Shown: one piece after another, positions 32,519 to 41,610 of the stretch | Numbering within the stretch: the stretch's first letter is position 1 | Layout of the letters: each line of letters begins with the position of its first letter | Source of the DNA: Pseudomonas wadenswilerensis | GTDB taxonomy: Bacteria > Pseudomonadota > Gammaproteobacteria > Pseudomonadales > Pseudomonadaceae | DNA length: 64,000 nucleotides | Direction of reading: 5' to 3' | NCBI RefSeq assembly: GCF_900497695.1 | Contig: NZ_UIDD01000003.1 | Location: 186,001-250,000 of the forward strand | Translations under genes and position numbers: made by a program | Notes under the pieces: model-generated | The model's input: only the letters and a program-made list of their open reading frames with translations | Databases searched by the model: none | Told to the model about the DNA's origin: nothing

Positions 32519-33664
32519 TCAGGCACCCAGTTCGCGGACCAGCGAGTCGCGGGTGATTTCGCTGATCGATTTGGCGCCGGTGAGCACCATGGCCACGCGC
32601 ATTTCTTTTTCGAACAGGTCCAGCAGGTTCTTCACCCCGGCTTCGCCGGCGGTAGCCAGGGCGTAGAGGAACGCGCGGCCGATCAGCACGGTATCGGCAC
32701 CCAGGGCAATCATGCGCACCACGTCCAGGCCGCTGCGGATGCCCGAGTCGGCGAGGATCTTCAGGTCGCCTTTCACCGCGTCGGCAATCGCTGGCAAGGC
32801 GCGGGCGCTGGACAGCACGCCGTCGAGCTGGCGGCCGCCGTGGTTGGAGACGACGATGCCGTCGGCGCCAAACTTCACGGCGTCCTTGGCGTCTTGCGGG
32901 TCGAGGATGCCCTTGATCACCATCGGGCCCTCCCAGAACTCACGGATCCACTCCAGGTCTTTCCAGGAAATCGACGGGTCGAAGTTGGCGCCCAGCCAGC
33001 CGATGTAGTCGGCCAGGCCCGTCGGGCTGCCGCGGTAGGCGGAGATGTTGCCCAGGTCATGGGGCTTGCCCAGCAGGCCGACATCCATGGCCCACTGTGG
33101 GTGGGTCATGGCCTGCCAGACCCGGCGCAGCGGTGCATTCGGGCCGCTCATGCCGGAGTGGGCATCACGGTAGCGAGCGCCGGGTACCGGCATGTCGACG
33201 GTGAACACCAGGGTGGTGACGCCAGCAGCCTTGGCGCGCTCCAGGGCGTTGCGCATGAAGCCGCGATCCTTGAGAACGTAGAGCTGGAACCACATCGGCC
33301 GGTCGATGGCGGGTGCCACTTCTTCGATCGGGCACACCGATACGGTCGACAGGGTGAACGGAATGCCTTTGGCCGCTGCCGCACGGGCAGCCTGCACTTC
33401 ACCGCGGCGCGCGTACATGCCGGTCAGGCCGACCGGCGCCAGGGCCACGGGCATGCTCAGGGTTTCGTTGAACAATCGGGTCTCGAGGCTCAGCTCGGAC
33501 ATGTTCTTCAATACGCGCTGGCGCAGGGCGATGCCGGCCAGGTCCTGGACGTTGTGGCGCAGCGTGTGCTCGGCATAAGCACCGCCGTCGGCGTAGTGGA
33601 ACAAGAACGGCGGCAGCTTGCGTTGGGCAGCTGCGCGGTAATCGGTAGAGGCAGAAATGATCAT
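32519..33664 (-). CDS. lldD: L-lactate dehydrogenase (FMN-dependent)
   Basis: 381 aa, the normal length. It oxidises L-lactate to pyruvate at the inner membrane and passes electrons to quinone. The alpha-hydroxyacid oxidase fold is clear: the N-terminal [16 protein letters not shown], the FMN-binding [17 protein letters not shown] region, and the active-site histidine in [12 protein letters not shown] followed by [19 protein letters not shown]. It lies between the permease and the D-lactate enzyme on the same strand. Expression should be induced by lactate through LldR. Confidence 0.95.
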   Translation of the reverse strand: MIISASTDYRAAAQRKLPPFLFHYADGGAYAEHTLRHNVQDLAGIALRQRVLKNMSELSLETRLFNETLSMPVALAPVGLTGMYARRGEVQAARAAAAKGIPFTLSTVSVCPIEEVAPAIDRPMWFQLYVLKDRGFMRNALERAKAAGVTTLVFTVDMPVPGARYRDAHSGMSGPNAPLRRVWQAMTHPQWAMDVGLLGKPHDLGNISAYRGSPTGLADYIGWLGANFDPSISWKDLEWIREFWEGPMVIKGILDPQDAKDAVKFGADGIVVSNHGGRQLDGVLSSARALPAIADAVKGDLKILADSGIRSGLDVVRMIALGADTVLIGRAFLYALATAGEAGVKNLLDLFEKEMRVAMVLTGAKSISEITRDSLVRELGA

Positions 33665-33696
33665 GGGGTCTCGCAGCGTTGGTTAAAGGGGCGGCT

Positions 33697-33722
33697 GCCG
33701 GGCGCGCCACAACGCGCCCGGC
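33697..33722 (-). other. Intercistronic hairpin between lldP and lldD
   Basis: GCCGGGCGCG and CGCGCCCGGC enclose six bases in the 68-base gap, a perfect 10-bp GC stem without a U-tract. It may protect or tune the upstream permease message rather than end it. Confidence 0.55.
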
Positions 33723-33732
33723 CCCTGACACT

Positions 33733-35400
33733 TTAGTGAACCAGCATGCCGGTCAGCCAATAGGCCTGGACCAGGGTGATCAGGCCGACGATGGTGGCGA
33801 AGAACAAGCTGTGCTTGAGGGTGAAGCGGAACAGGTCCGACTCTTTGCCGACCAGGCCGGTGGCGGCGCAGGCCACGGCGATCGATTGCGGCGAAATCAT
33901 CTTGCCGGTCACGCCGCCGCTGGTGTTGGCTGCTACCAGCAGGGTGTCGCTGACCCCGATCTGGTGCGCGGTAGTGGCCTGCAGCGAGCTGAACAGGGCG
34001 TTGGACGAGGTGTCGGAACCGGTCAGGAACACGCCTAGCCAGCCAAGGAACGGCGAAAAGAACGGGAACGCCGCGCCGGTGCCGGCCAATACCAGCGCCA
34101 TGGTCGAGGACATGCCCGAGTAGTTGGTGACGAAGGCGAAGGCCAGGACCATGCCGATCGACAGGATCGGCCAGCGCAGTTCGAAGAAGGTCTCTTTCAA
34201 AGTGGTCAGACCAGTTTTGAAATTGATCTTCAGCACCAGCATCGAGATCAGCGCCGAGAAGAAGATCGCGGTACCGGTGGCGGAAATCGGGTCGAGCTTG
34301 AACACCGCCGGGATCGCCGTCGGGGTGGCAACGATCGGTGCGGACTTGATCACCAGTTGATCAAGGTGCGGGATGGCGAAGTTGAACACCCAGCTGTACA
34401 TCGAACCGCCAGCAGCGAAGGCAGCCTTGAATGGCTTGAGGGTCCAGATGGTGACCAGCACGGTGAGGATCAGGAACGGCGACCAGGCCTTGAAGATCTC
34501 GCCGAAGCTGTAGGGCGAAGGCTGGCTGCCGCCGCCCTGGACCACGGCAGCGCCGACACTGCCGGTGGCGCTGGCGAACGAGCGCTTGGGCTGCCAGACC
34601 TTGAGGAACAGGGTCAGGGAAATCAGGCTGGCCAGGGCCGAGGTGATGTCCGGCAGTTCCGGGCCGATGAAGTTCGAGGTGAAGTACTGGGTTACGGCAA
34701 AGCTCAAGCCGGCCACCAGGGCGGCAGGCCAGGTCTCTTTGACGCCGCGCAGGCCGTCCATCATGAACACCAGCCAGAACGGTACGAACAGCGACAGCAG
34801 TGGCAACTGGCGACCGGTCATGGCGCCGATCTTGAACGCATCGATACCGGTAACCTGGCCGGCAACGATGATCGGGATGCCCAGGGCGCCGAAGGCCACT
34901 GGCGCAGTGTTGGCGATCAGGCACAGGCCGGCGGCGTACAGCGGGTTGAAGCCCAGGCCCACCAGCAGAGCGGCGGTAATGGCTACCGGTGCGCCGAAAC
35001 CTGCCGCACCTTCGAGGAAGGCGCCGAAGCAGAAACCGATCAGCAACACCTGCAGGCGCTGGTCATCGGTGATCGACAGCACCGAGCTGCGGATCACTTC
35101 GAACTGGCCGCTCTTGACCGTCAGTTTGTAGAGGAACACCGCGGCGACAATGATCCAGGCAATTGGCCACAGGCCATAGGCAAAGCCATATCCGGCGGCG
35201 GCAAGCGCCATGTCGGCAGGCATCTGGAAGGCAAAGATCGCCACCAGGATCGACAAGCCCAGCGTGATGCTGCCGGCCACATGACCCTTGAGGCGGAACA
35301 CCGCCAGCGCGAGGAAGAAGAACACGATCGGGATGACTGCCGCGAGCGCGGACAGGCCAAGACTACCAAGCGGACTGTAAAGCTGTTGCCAGGTTTGCAT
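33733..35400 (-). CDS. lldP: L-lactate permease
   Basis: 555 aa inner-membrane transporter with about 13 hydrophobic spans across the whole length. It belongs to the LctP family: [20 protein letters not shown] at the start, the conserved [22 protein letters not shown], and [15 protein letters not shown] near the end. It brings in lactate (and probably glycolate) with protons. First gene of the lactate operon; a perfect LldR-type operator lies 45-61 bases before the start. Confidence 0.95.
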   Translation of the reverse strand: MQTWQQLYSPLGSLGLSALAAVIPIVFFFLALAVFRLKGHVAGSITLGLSILVAIFAFQMPADMALAAAGYGFAYGLWPIAWIIVAAVFLYKLTVKSGQFEVIRSSVLSITDDQRLQVLLIGFCFGAFLEGAAGFGAPVAITAALLVGLGFNPLYAAGLCLIANTAPVAFGALGIPIIVAGQVTGIDAFKIGAMTGRQLPLLSLFVPFWLVFMMDGLRGVKETWPAALVAGLSFAVTQYFTSNFIGPELPDITSALASLISLTLFLKVWQPKRSFASATGSVGAAVVQGGGSQPSPYSFGEIFKAWSPFLILTVLVTIWTLKPFKAAFAAGGSMYSWVFNFAIPHLDQLVIKSAPIVATPTAIPAVFKLDPISATGTAIFFSALISMLVLKINFKTGLTTLKETFFELRWPILSIGMVLAFAFVTNYSGMSSTMALVLAGTGAAFPFFSPFLGWLGVFLTGSDTSSNALFSSLQATTAHQIGVSDTLLVAANTSGGVTGKMISPQSIAVACAATGLVGKESDLFRFTLKHSLFFATIVGLITLVQAYWLTGMLVH

Positions 35401-35444
35401 ATGGGGTGGCCCCTAATTGTTGTTGGTCAGCACTGGCATTGGAT

Positions 35445-35461
35445 AATTGGTAAGACCAATT
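35445..35461. promoter_or_regulatory. LldR operator
   Basis: AATTGGTAAGACCAATT is a perfect 7-3-7 palindrome of the type bound by LldR/PdhR regulators (TTGGTxxxACCAA). It lies between the divergent lldP and lldR genes and can control both. Confidence 0.85.
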
Positions 35462-35652
35462 TACAATGTCGAGGCGCTAGGTTAAAAGCCTCGCTGCGGC
35501 TGTGTCAATTTGTCCCAGGAAAACTTTCGTCGGATTTGTGCGGGGGCACGGGCCTGAGCGGCAGGGAAATTTGCCAACTGATGGGTGTCGGCGGGTCGCG
35601 GATGCGCCAGAATAGACAGCCCCGAACGCACTCGGGATGTGGAGAGCATGTG

Positions 35653-36420
35653 ATGGTTTTTGATCAGGTCCGCCAACGCCGTTTGTCCGACGATATCGTC
35701 GAGCGGCTGGAAGGGATGATTCTCGAAGGCACCTTGACGGCCGGTCAGCGCCTGCCTGCCGAGCGGGCGCTGGCCGAACAGTTCGGCGTGTCACGACCGT
35801 CGTTGCGCGAAGCGATCCAGAAGCTGGTGGCCAAGGGCTTGTTGGTCAGCCGCCAGGGCGGTGGCAACTATGTGGCCGAATCGCTCGGCTCGACCTTCAG
35901 TGACCCGCTGCTGCAGTTGCTCGAAAGCAACCCTGAAGCGCAGCGCGACTTGCTGGAATTCCGGCATACCCTGGAGGCATCCTGCGCCTATTATGCGGCG
36001 ATCCGCGCCACCGAGCCTGATCGCCAGCGGCTCAAGGCGGCCTTCGACACCTTGCAGGATTGCTACGCCCGCGCCGATGAAGTGGACCGGGCCGAGGAGG
36101 GCGCGGCCGATGCGCGTTTCCACCTGGCGATCGCCGAAGCCAGCCATAACGCGGTGCTGCTGCACACCATTCGTGGCCTGTTCGACCTGCTCAAGCGCAA
36201 CGTGGTGACCAACATCGGCGGCATGTACAAACAGCGCGCCGAAACTCGCGACATGCTCATCAGCCAGCACCGTGAGCTGTACCTGGCGATTGTCGAAGGG
36301 CGTGCGGAAGATGCTCGCGAAGTGTCCAGCCGGCACATCACCTATGTGCAGGAGGTGCTCGACGAAGTGCGCCAGGAGGTTCAGCGGGTGGCGCGGGCGG
36401 AACGGCGTAGCGGGCGTTAG
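35653..36420 (+). CDS. lldR: Lactate-responsive GntR-family repressor
   Basis: 255 aa regulator of the FadR subfamily. The winged helix-turn-helix is at residues about 12-75 (AERALAEQFGVSRPSLREAI), followed by the all-helical FCD ligand domain with the metal-binding His/Asp pattern (DARFHLAIAEASHN, SQHRELYLAI, SSRHITYV). ATG 35653 was chosen because the conserved MVFDQVRQRRLSDDIVERLE starts there; the frame is open far upstream only by antisense coincidence with lldP. It is divergent from lldP and should release the operator at 35445 when L- or D-lactate binds. Confidence 0.93.
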   Translation: MVFDQVRQRRLSDDIVERLEGMILEGTLTAGQRLPAERALAEQFGVSRPSLREAIQKLVAKGLLVSRQGGGNYVAESLGSTFSDPLLQLLESNPEAQRDLLEFRHTLEASCAYYAAIRATEPDRQRLKAAFDTLQDCYARADEVDRAEEGAADARFHLAIAEASHNAVLLHTIRGLFDLLKRNVVTNIGGMYKQRAETRDMLISQHRELYLAIVEGRAEDAREVSSRHITYVQEVLDEVRQEVQRVARAERRSGR

Positions 36421-36422
36421 CA

Positions 36423-36468
36423 ATCGCGGGGCAAGCCCGCTCCTGTAGGAGCGGGCTTGCCCCGCGAT
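36423..36468. repeat. 46-bp perfect palindrome made of two REP units
   Basis: Two 22-base arms (first arm begins ATCGCGGGGCAAGCCCGCTC) are exact inverse complements around a 2-base centre. It lies between the convergent lldR and smpB genes and could end both transcripts. Confidence 0.85.
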
Positions 36469-36488
36469 AAAGGCGCTTCAGGCTGGAA

Positions 36489-36971
36489 TCAGTCTTCTTT
36501 GCCCTTGTTACGCACCGCGCGCTGCAATTCGCGGTCGGAATCACGCTCGCGCTGGGTATCGCGCTTGTCGTATTCCTTCTTGCCCTTGCCCAGTGCGATT
36601 TCGCACTTGATCAAGTGCTTGCTCCAATAGATCGACAAGGCTACGCAGGTGTAGCCCTTCTGCTGGACGGCCGCATGCAGGCGTTCCAGCTCTCGACGGT
36701 TGAGCAGCAGTTTGCGGGTACGTGTCGGGTCGGCAATGACGTGAGTACTGGCGGCTGTCAGTGGCGTGATATGGCTGCCCATCAGCCAGGCCTCGCCATC
36801 CTTGAGCACCACGTAACTGTCGGTCAGGTGCGCCTTGCCGGCACGCAGACTTTTTACTTCCCAACCGGACAGGACCAATCCGGCCTCGAACTTGTGTTCG
36901 ATGAAGTAATCGTGACGCGCCTTTTTATTCTGCGCGATAGTCCCTGTCGGATGTTTCTTTTGGTTAGCCAT
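36489..36971 (-). CDS. smpB: SsrA-binding protein
   Basis: 160 aa, the normal length, starting [18 protein letters not shown]. It binds the tRNA-like domain of tmRNA and brings it to stalled ribosomes. The OB-fold core has [21 protein letters not shown] and the C-terminal tail is Lys/Arg-rich ([17 protein letters not shown]), which enters the empty mRNA channel. The longer frame to 37091 is not supported. Its partner ssrA lies 7.3 kb away; as is usual in pseudomonads it is next to ratA. Confidence 0.95.
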   Translation of the reverse strand: MANQKKHPTGTIAQNKKARHDYFIEHKFEAGLVLSGWEVKSLRAGKAHLTDSYVVLKDGEAWLMGSHITPLTAASTHVIADPTRTRKLLLNRRELERLHAAVQQKGYTCVALSIYWSKHLIKCEIALGKGKKEYDKRDTQRERDSDRELQRAVRNKGKED

Positions 36972-37132
36972 AGGGGCGGCATTATAGGCAGTCGCCGCGC
37001 TGTCGGCTACGGGGTAGCAGTGCGCTTGAGCCATTGCCGTGAATCCCGGACAATGCGCGCACTTGATGCGCTCTATGGCGCCCCTCGGCATTCTGGTTGT
37101 GTTTGCCGCCCAGCTTTGGAATTGACCCCTGG

Positions 37133-37567
37133 ATGACTACCCATATTCAACGTTCGGCCCTGCTGCCATATCCCGCCCAGGCCCTGTACGACCTGGTCAA
37201 TGATGTAGCGCGCTACCCGGAATTCCTGCCCTGGTGTTCGTCCAGCACCGTGATGGAAGAAAGCGACACGCACATGCGCGCGCGCCTGGAAGTGGCCAAG
37301 GGGGGGATGAGCCAGCAGTTTGTAACCAGCAATGTGCTGGTGCCGGGCCAGTCCATTGAAATGAACCTTGAGGAGGGGCCTTTTACCCAGCTGCATGGCG
37401 TCTGGGTATTCAAGCCATTGGGCGAGAAGGCCTGCAAGATCAGCCTCGACCTGTCGTTCGATTACGCCGGGCCGCTGGTGCGCGCCACCTTGGGGCCGTT
37501 GTTCAACCAGGCGGCCAATACCCTGGTCGATGCCTTCTGTCAGCGTGCCAAACAGCTCCATGTCTGA
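37133..37567 (+). CDS. ratA: RatA/COQ10-family START-domain protein
   Basis: 144 aa. The whole protein is one polyketide cyclase/START domain ([20 protein letters not shown], then YPEFLPWC), the family of E. coli RatA and mitochondrial Coq10. E. coli RatA was described as blocking ribosomal subunit joining, while the Coq10 relation suggests a part in ubiquinone handling; which is right here cannot be told. The start at 37133 gives [11 protein letters not shown]. Its last eight bases overlap the rnfH start, and the pair is divergent from smpB, the conserved order. Confidence 0.9.
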   Translation: MTTHIQRSALLPYPAQALYDLVNDVARYPEFLPWCSSSTVMEESDTHMRARLEVAKGGMSQQFVTSNVLVPGQSIEMNLEEGPFTQLHGVWVFKPLGEKACKISLDLSFDYAGPLVRATLGPLFNQAANTLVDAFCQRAKQLHV

Positions 37568-37877
37568 AGCGCTGCTGGCGGTCGAGGTGGTGTACGCCCT
37601 GGCCGAGCGGCAGGTGCTGCTCAGTGTTGAGGTGCCGGCGGGGGCGACTATCAATGAAGCGGTAAAACTGTCGGGGATCGCCGCGCATTTTCCCGAGGCC
37701 GATATTCAAGCCTGCCCGCTCGGTATTTTTGGCCGGGTAATCGCTAACCCTGAAGAGCAAAAAGTCGAGGCGGGGGATCGCATCGAGATTTACCGGCCAT
37801 TGCTGGCAGACCCGAAAGAGGTGCGCAAGCAGCGCGCCGCAAAAGTCGCCAGGGTCTTCAAGAAAGCCAAGCGCTGA
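37560..37877 (+). CDS. rnfH: RnfH family ubiquitin-like protein
   Basis: 105 aa. It has a beta-grasp fold like ThiS/MoaD (LLAVEVVYALAERQVLLSVE; GATINEAVKLSGI; IEIYRPLLADPKEVRKQRA) but without the C-terminal Gly-Gly of sulfur carriers. Nearly always found next to ratA; function not established. Overlap with the ratA stop indicates translational coupling. The C-terminus is very basic (KVARVFKKAKR). A strong terminator follows. Confidence 0.92.
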   Translation: MSEALLAVEVVYALAERQVLLSVEVPAGATINEAVKLSGIAAHFPEADIQACPLGIFGRVIANPEEQKVEAGDRIEIYRPLLADPKEVRKQRAAKVARVFKKAKR

Positions 37878-37890
37878 ATCGCAGGCAATA

Positions 37891-37917
37891 AAAAGCCCGG
37901 ACTGGTCCGGGCTTTTT
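37891..37917. terminator. Bidirectional terminator between rnfH and omlA
   Basis: AAAAGCCCGGA at 37891 pairs with TCCGGGCTTTT ending at 37917 around CTGG. Both strands give a U-tract, which suits two convergent genes. Confidence 0.92.
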
Positions 37918-37933
37918 TGTGTGCGCTGCAGGT

Positions 37934-38458
37934 TTACTGCGGCGAGGTGTCCAGTGCTTCTGGCACCGGCACCGGGATGACCTCGATGGTATCCACGTCT
38001 TTCTGGATGGTGTCTTCCAGCGAGCCTGGCTTGGCAGGTTTCTCCTGCGCAGCGGGTTCGGTGGTGCCGGCCGGGCTGACAGTGGTGTCGCTGCTGCCAC
38101 CGAGGATTTCCTGGTCGCGGCTGACACCTGGCATGAAGTCGCCGGACAGGCTGGCGAGCTGATCGTTCTCGTTGAAGAAGATGCTCATGCGCTCCTGTTG
38201 GCGCTCACCGCCACCGGGCTGCAGGCTATACAGGTAGTCCCAGCGATTGGTGTGGAAAGTATCCTGGATCAGCGGGTTGCCCATGATAAACCGTACTTGC
38301 CGACGGGTCATTCCGGGGCGCAATTGGTCTATCATGTCTTGCGTGACGACATTGCCCTGCTGGATGTCGATTTTGTAAACCCCGGGGAACGAGCAACCGG
38401 CGAGTGCGAGCAGTCCCACGAAGGTGAGGCTGGTTAGCAAGAGCTTGGTGTTTTGCAT
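37934..38458 (-). CDS. bamE: Outer-membrane lipoprotein BamE/OmlA
   Basis: 174 aa. Lipobox LAGC follows a hydrophobic stretch (Cys22 from MQNTKLL). The SmpA/OmlA domain has [29 protein letters not shown] and [10 protein letters not shown], the BamE signature, and works in the Bam complex that inserts beta-barrel proteins. The C-terminal third (about 118-174) is a low-complexity Pro/Thr/Glu-rich tail, longer than the E. coli protein. Divergent from fur with under 100 bases between, the arrangement known in pseudomonads as fur-omlA. The ATG at 38458 is preferred over the upstream one. Confidence 0.93.
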   Translation of the reverse strand: MQNTKLLLTSLTFVGLLALAGCSFPGVYKIDIQQGNVVTQDMIDQLRPGMTRRQVRFIMGNPLIQDTFHTNRWDYLYSLQPGGGERQQERMSIFFNENDQLASLSGDFMPGVSRDQEILGGSSDTTVSPAGTTEPAAQEKPAKPGSLEDTIQKDVDTIEVIPVPVPEALDTSPQ

Positions 38459-38555
38459 CGGTGGGCGACTTCCACTATCTTGGCTGGACAACGTAAACCC
38501 CGATCATACCCGTATTCAGAGAAGCTGCGAAGCAGCATCGGCGAGAAAGCTGACC

Positions 38556-38960
38556 ATGGTTGAAAATAGCGAACTGCGCAAAGCCGGTCTCAAGGTGACA
38601 CTGCCTCGAGTAAAAATTCTACAGATGCTCGACTCTACCGAGCAGCGTCACATGAGTGCTGAAGATGTCTACAAGGCGCTGATGGAGGCAGGCGAGGACG
38701 TCGGTCTGGCCACGGTTTACCGTGTTCTGACCCAGTTCGAAGCCGCTGGCCTGGTCGTGCGCCACAATTTCGATGGCGGCCACGCTGTGTTCGAGCTGGC
38801 TGACGGTGGTCACCACGACCACATGGTCAACGTCGATTCCGGCGAAGTCATCGAGTTCTTCGACAGTGAAATCGAGAAGCGTCAGAAGCAAATCGTGGAA
38901 GAGCACGGTTTCGAACTGGTTGACCACAACCTGGTTCTGTACGTACGCAAGAAAAAGTAA
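38556..38960 (+). CDS. fur: Ferric uptake regulator
   Basis: 134 aa, the length of the P. aeruginosa protein. The N-terminal winged helix (LKVTLPRVKILQML, GLATVYRVLTQFEAAGL) binds Fur boxes, and the C-terminal dimer domain has the metal ligands in HHDHMVNVDSG and the later Glu/His positions. There is no cysteine at all; the first CxxC of E. coli Fur (LDCG region) reads VDSG here, as in other pseudomonads. It should control the sigma/FecR/receptor cassette at 646-4673. The upstream frame extension is antisense to omlA. Confidence 0.97.
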   Translation: MVENSELRKAGLKVTLPRVKILQMLDSTEQRHMSAEDVYKALMEAGEDVGLATVYRVLTQFEAAGLVVRHNFDGGHAVFELADGGHHDHMVNVDSGEVIEFFDSEIEKRQKQIVEEHGFELVDHNLVLYVRKKK

Positions 38961-38988
38961 GCAATTATTACATTGCTGCATAAGTACT

Positions 38989-39012
38989 GAAGGCGACCCT
39001 GGGGTCGCCTTC
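38989..39012. terminator. Terminator between fur and recN
   Basis: GAAGGCGACC pairs with GGTCGCCTTC (10 bp) around four bases, between convergent genes. The U-tract is poor on the plus strand. Confidence 0.65.
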
Positions 39013-39049
39013 GTGCTTTCTGCCTGATTGTTTTTTATAGCTGCGCGTT

Positions 39050-40723
39050 TCAGGCCTTGCTGGTGACCACCATCTTGCGTGCGTGTGCCAGGGATTCCTT
39101 GGTCAGGTCGATGCCGCCGAGCATGCGCGCAACCTCTTCAACACGCTCGCGCTTGCCCAGATTGGCCACGGCAGTATGGGTGGCATCGCTGTTGCGCACT
39201 TTGTGCACGAACAGGTGGTGATGGCCCTGGGCGGCCACCTGCGGCAGGTGGGTGACGGTCAGCACCTGGCCGCGTTCGCCCAGGCGACGCAGCAGTTGAC
39301 CGACGATCTCTGCCGTTGGCCCGCCGATACCCACGTCGACTTCGTCGAATACCAGGGTCGGGATGCGCGAGGTCTGCGCGGTGATCACCTGGATCGCCAG
39401 GCTGATCCGCGACAGCTCGCCACCGGAGGCAACCTTGGCCAGGGCCTTGAGCGGCTGCCCGGGGTTGGCGCTGACCAGCAGCTCGACCTGTTCCAGGCCC
39501 TGGGGCTGCAGTTCGTCGCTGCTGTTGGGCCGCAACTCGATACTGAAGCGCCCGCCAGGCATGCCCAGGCGCTGGATTTCCTGCTCCACGGCGCTGGCCA
39601 GCTGGCTGGCGGCTTGCTGGCGCAGGGCGCTCAGTTCACCGGCCTTGTCCTGGTAGTGGCGGGCATAGGCGGCCAGCTCTTCAGCCAGGCGCTCGATCGA
39701 TTCGTCGTTGGCGTTGAGGTTTTCCAGCTCTTCCATCAAGCGCTGCTGCAGGCCGGCCAGCTCGGTAGGGTGCACCCGGTGCTTGCGGGCGAGGGTATAG
39801 ATGGTGTCGAGGCGCTCTTCGAGCTGTTGCAGGCGCGCCGGGTCGGCATCGAAGTTGTCGAGGAAGCGGTTCAGCTCGCCAACGGCTTCTTCTACCTGGA
39901 TCTGCGCGCTGGCGATCATGGTGGCCGCCTCGCCCAGGGCCTTGGGCGCGTTGTGCACGGCGGTCAGGCGGTTGAGGCTGGCAGTCAGGGCGTTGAGTAC
40001 GTTGCCCGAATCGTTTTCGCTGCAGTGGTCGATGACCTGGCGGCAGATGCCGAACAGCGCTTCGGCATTGGTCAGGTTCTTGTGTTCCTGTTCCAGGAGC
40101 TCCAGTTCGTTCTCGCCCAGGCCAAGGTTGTCCAGTTCTTCGAGCTGGTAGCTGAGCAGCTGGTGCTGCGCGCGCTGCTCATCGCCGGAATTGGACAGCC
40201 GCTCCAGTTCCTGGCGGGTCTGGCGCCAGCGCTGGGCGGCGAGCTGTACCTGGCGGGCGAGGTCGGTGGCGCCAGCGTATTCGTCGAGCAGGCGGCGGTG
40301 GGTGTCGGTTTTCAGCAGTGACTGGTGTTCGTGCTGGCTGTGGATGTCGATAAGCAGCTCGCCCAGGGCCTTGAGGTCGCCGAGCGGGCAGGGCGTGCCG
40401 TTGATATAGCCACGGCTGCGGCCTTCGGCGGTGATCACCCGGCGCAGGATGCACGGCCCGTCGCTGTCGAGGTCGCGCTCGGCCAGCCAGGTGCGCGCCT
40501 CGGGGATATCCACCAGGTCGAAGGTGGCGAGGATGTCAGCCTTGTCGGCTCCTGGGCGCACCACGCCACTGTCGGCGCGATCGCCCAGGGTCAGGCCCAG
40601 GGCGTCGAGCATGATCGATTTGCCGGCCCCGGTTTCACCGGTGATGACGCTCATCCCGCGGGCGAGCTCAAGGTCCAGGTGTTCGACGATGGCATAGTTG
40701 TGTACGGACAGGTGCACCAGCAT
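39050..40723 (-). CDS. recN: DNA repair protein RecN
   Basis: 557 aa SMC-like ATPase that acts at double-strand breaks. Walker A is ITGETGAGKSIMLDAL (near residue 30), followed by the RecN-specific loop, a long coiled coil (about 160-370, HKNLTNAEALFGICRQV and on), the ABC signature VASGGELSRISLAIQ and Walker B LVFDEVDVGIGG. Normal length and order. It is divergent from grpE, as in many proteobacteria. LexA control is usual for recN, but I did not find a convincing box in the gap. Confidence 0.96.
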   Translation of the reverse strand: MLVHLSVHNYAIVEHLDLELARGMSVITGETGAGKSIMLDALGLTLGDRADSGVVRPGADKADILATFDLVDIPEARTWLAERDLDSDGPCILRRVITAEGRSRGYINGTPCPLGDLKALGELLIDIHSQHEHQSLLKTDTHRRLLDEYAGATDLARQVQLAAQRWRQTRQELERLSNSGDEQRAQHQLLSYQLEELDNLGLGENELELLEQEHKNLTNAEALFGICRQVIDHCSENDSGNVLNALTASLNRLTAVHNAPKALGEAATMIASAQIQVEEAVGELNRFLDNFDADPARLQQLEERLDTIYTLARKHRVHPTELAGLQQRLMEELENLNANDESIERLAEELAAYARHYQDKAGELSALRQQAASQLASAVEQEIQRLGMPGGRFSIELRPNSSDELQPQGLEQVELLVSANPGQPLKALAKVASGGELSRISLAIQVITAQTSRIPTLVFDEVDVGIGGPTAEIVGQLLRRLGERGQVLTVTHLPQVAAQGHHHLFVHKVRNSDATHTAVANLGKRERVEEVARMLGGIDLTKESLAHARKMVVTSKA

Positions 40724-40870
40724 TGGGGCGGCTCCCAGGCGTTAGGTCTGGTTATTTATACAGTGTTTTCAAATCCGCTGACAATGCTGATGTTTAGTTC
40801 AATTTGGTTATCAGGGCGCTGTTCTGATCGCCATGGGTTATGAACGAATCTGAGCGAGCTGCCTTGCAGG

Positions 40871-40901
40871 CCCTTGAACCTGGGTTTTGCGACCCCATAT
40901 A
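40871..40901 (+). promoter_or_regulatory. Sigma-32 heat-shock promoter of grpE
   Basis: CCCTTGAA (-35) and CCCCATATA (-10) are separated by 14 bases, almost the full consensus. It lies 54 bases before grpE. Confidence 0.88.
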
Positions 40902-40954
40902 GCCGGCAGACGCGCGAGTAATGCTCGCAGACCTAATTCGAGAGGAGAGATTTT

Positions 40955-41509
40955 ATGGCTGACGAACAGCTGGATGAACAGAATCTGAACGCCGAAGCGG
41001 CTGGCGACCAAGAGCTGAGCGCCCGCGTGCAGGTGCTCGAAGAGCAGCTGGCGGCGGCCCAGGATCAATCCCTGCGCACCGCCGCCGACCTGCAGAACGT
41101 GCGCCGCCGCGCCGAGCAGGACGTAGAAAAGGCGCACAAGTTCGCCCTGGAAAAATTCGCCGCTGACCTGCTGCCGGTCATCGACAGCCTCGAGCGCGGC
41201 CTGGAACTGTCCAGCCCGGACGACGAGAGCATCCGCCCGATGCGCGAAGGCATCGAGCTGACCCTGAAAATGTTCCACGACACCCTCAAGCGCTACAACC
41301 TCGAGGCCATCGACCCGCACGGCGAACCGTTCAATGCCGAGCACCATCAGGCGATGGCCATGCAGGAAAGCGCCGAGGTCGAGCCCAACAGCGTGCTCAA
41401 GGTGTTCCAGAAGGGCTATCAGCTCAACGGCCGTCTGCTGCGCCCGGCCATGGTCGTGGTCAGCAAGGCCCCGGCAACGGTTTCGCCGTCGATTGACGAG
41501 CAGGCTTGA
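40955..41509 (+). CDS. grpE: Nucleotide exchange factor GrpE
   Basis: 184 aa. It releases ADP from DnaK. The N-terminal 80 residues form the acidic, then coiled-coil dimer helix ([20 protein letters not shown]), followed by [19 protein letters not shown] and the beta domain with [20 protein letters not shown] and [21 protein letters not shown], the GrpE signature. A good Shine-Dalgarno (GAGAGGAGAG) precedes the ATG. First gene of grpE-dnaK-dnaJ, under its own heat-shock promoter. Confidence 0.97.
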   Translation: MADEQLDEQNLNAEAAGDQELSARVQVLEEQLAAAQDQSLRTAADLQNVRRRAEQDVEKAHKFALEKFAADLLPVIDSLERGLELSSPDDESIRPMREGIELTLKMFHDTLKRYNLEAIDPHGEPFNAEHHQAMAMQESAEVEPNSVLKVFQKGYQLNGRLLRPAMVVVSKAPATVSPSIDEQA

Positions 41510-41533
41510 AATCGTTTTCAGCGCCCCCATCTA
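41505..41533 (+). promoter_or_regulatory. Sigma-32 heat-shock promoter of dnaK
   Basis: CTTGAAA (-35) overlaps the grpE stop codon; CCCCATCTA (-10) follows after 13 bases. It lets dnaK be made apart from grpE. Confidence 0.88.
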
Positions 41534-41610
41534 GGTGTCAAGCATTCAAGTATTACCGCAGTTAGCCACCACTGCTGCGGCAACCAAATTCAAGTTTCGG
41601 GAGAGTTAAC

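Noticed and set aside
34357..35652. N-terminal extension of lldR to 687 aa
   Set aside because: The extra part runs antisense to lldP and has no family match; the GntR protein starts at 35653.
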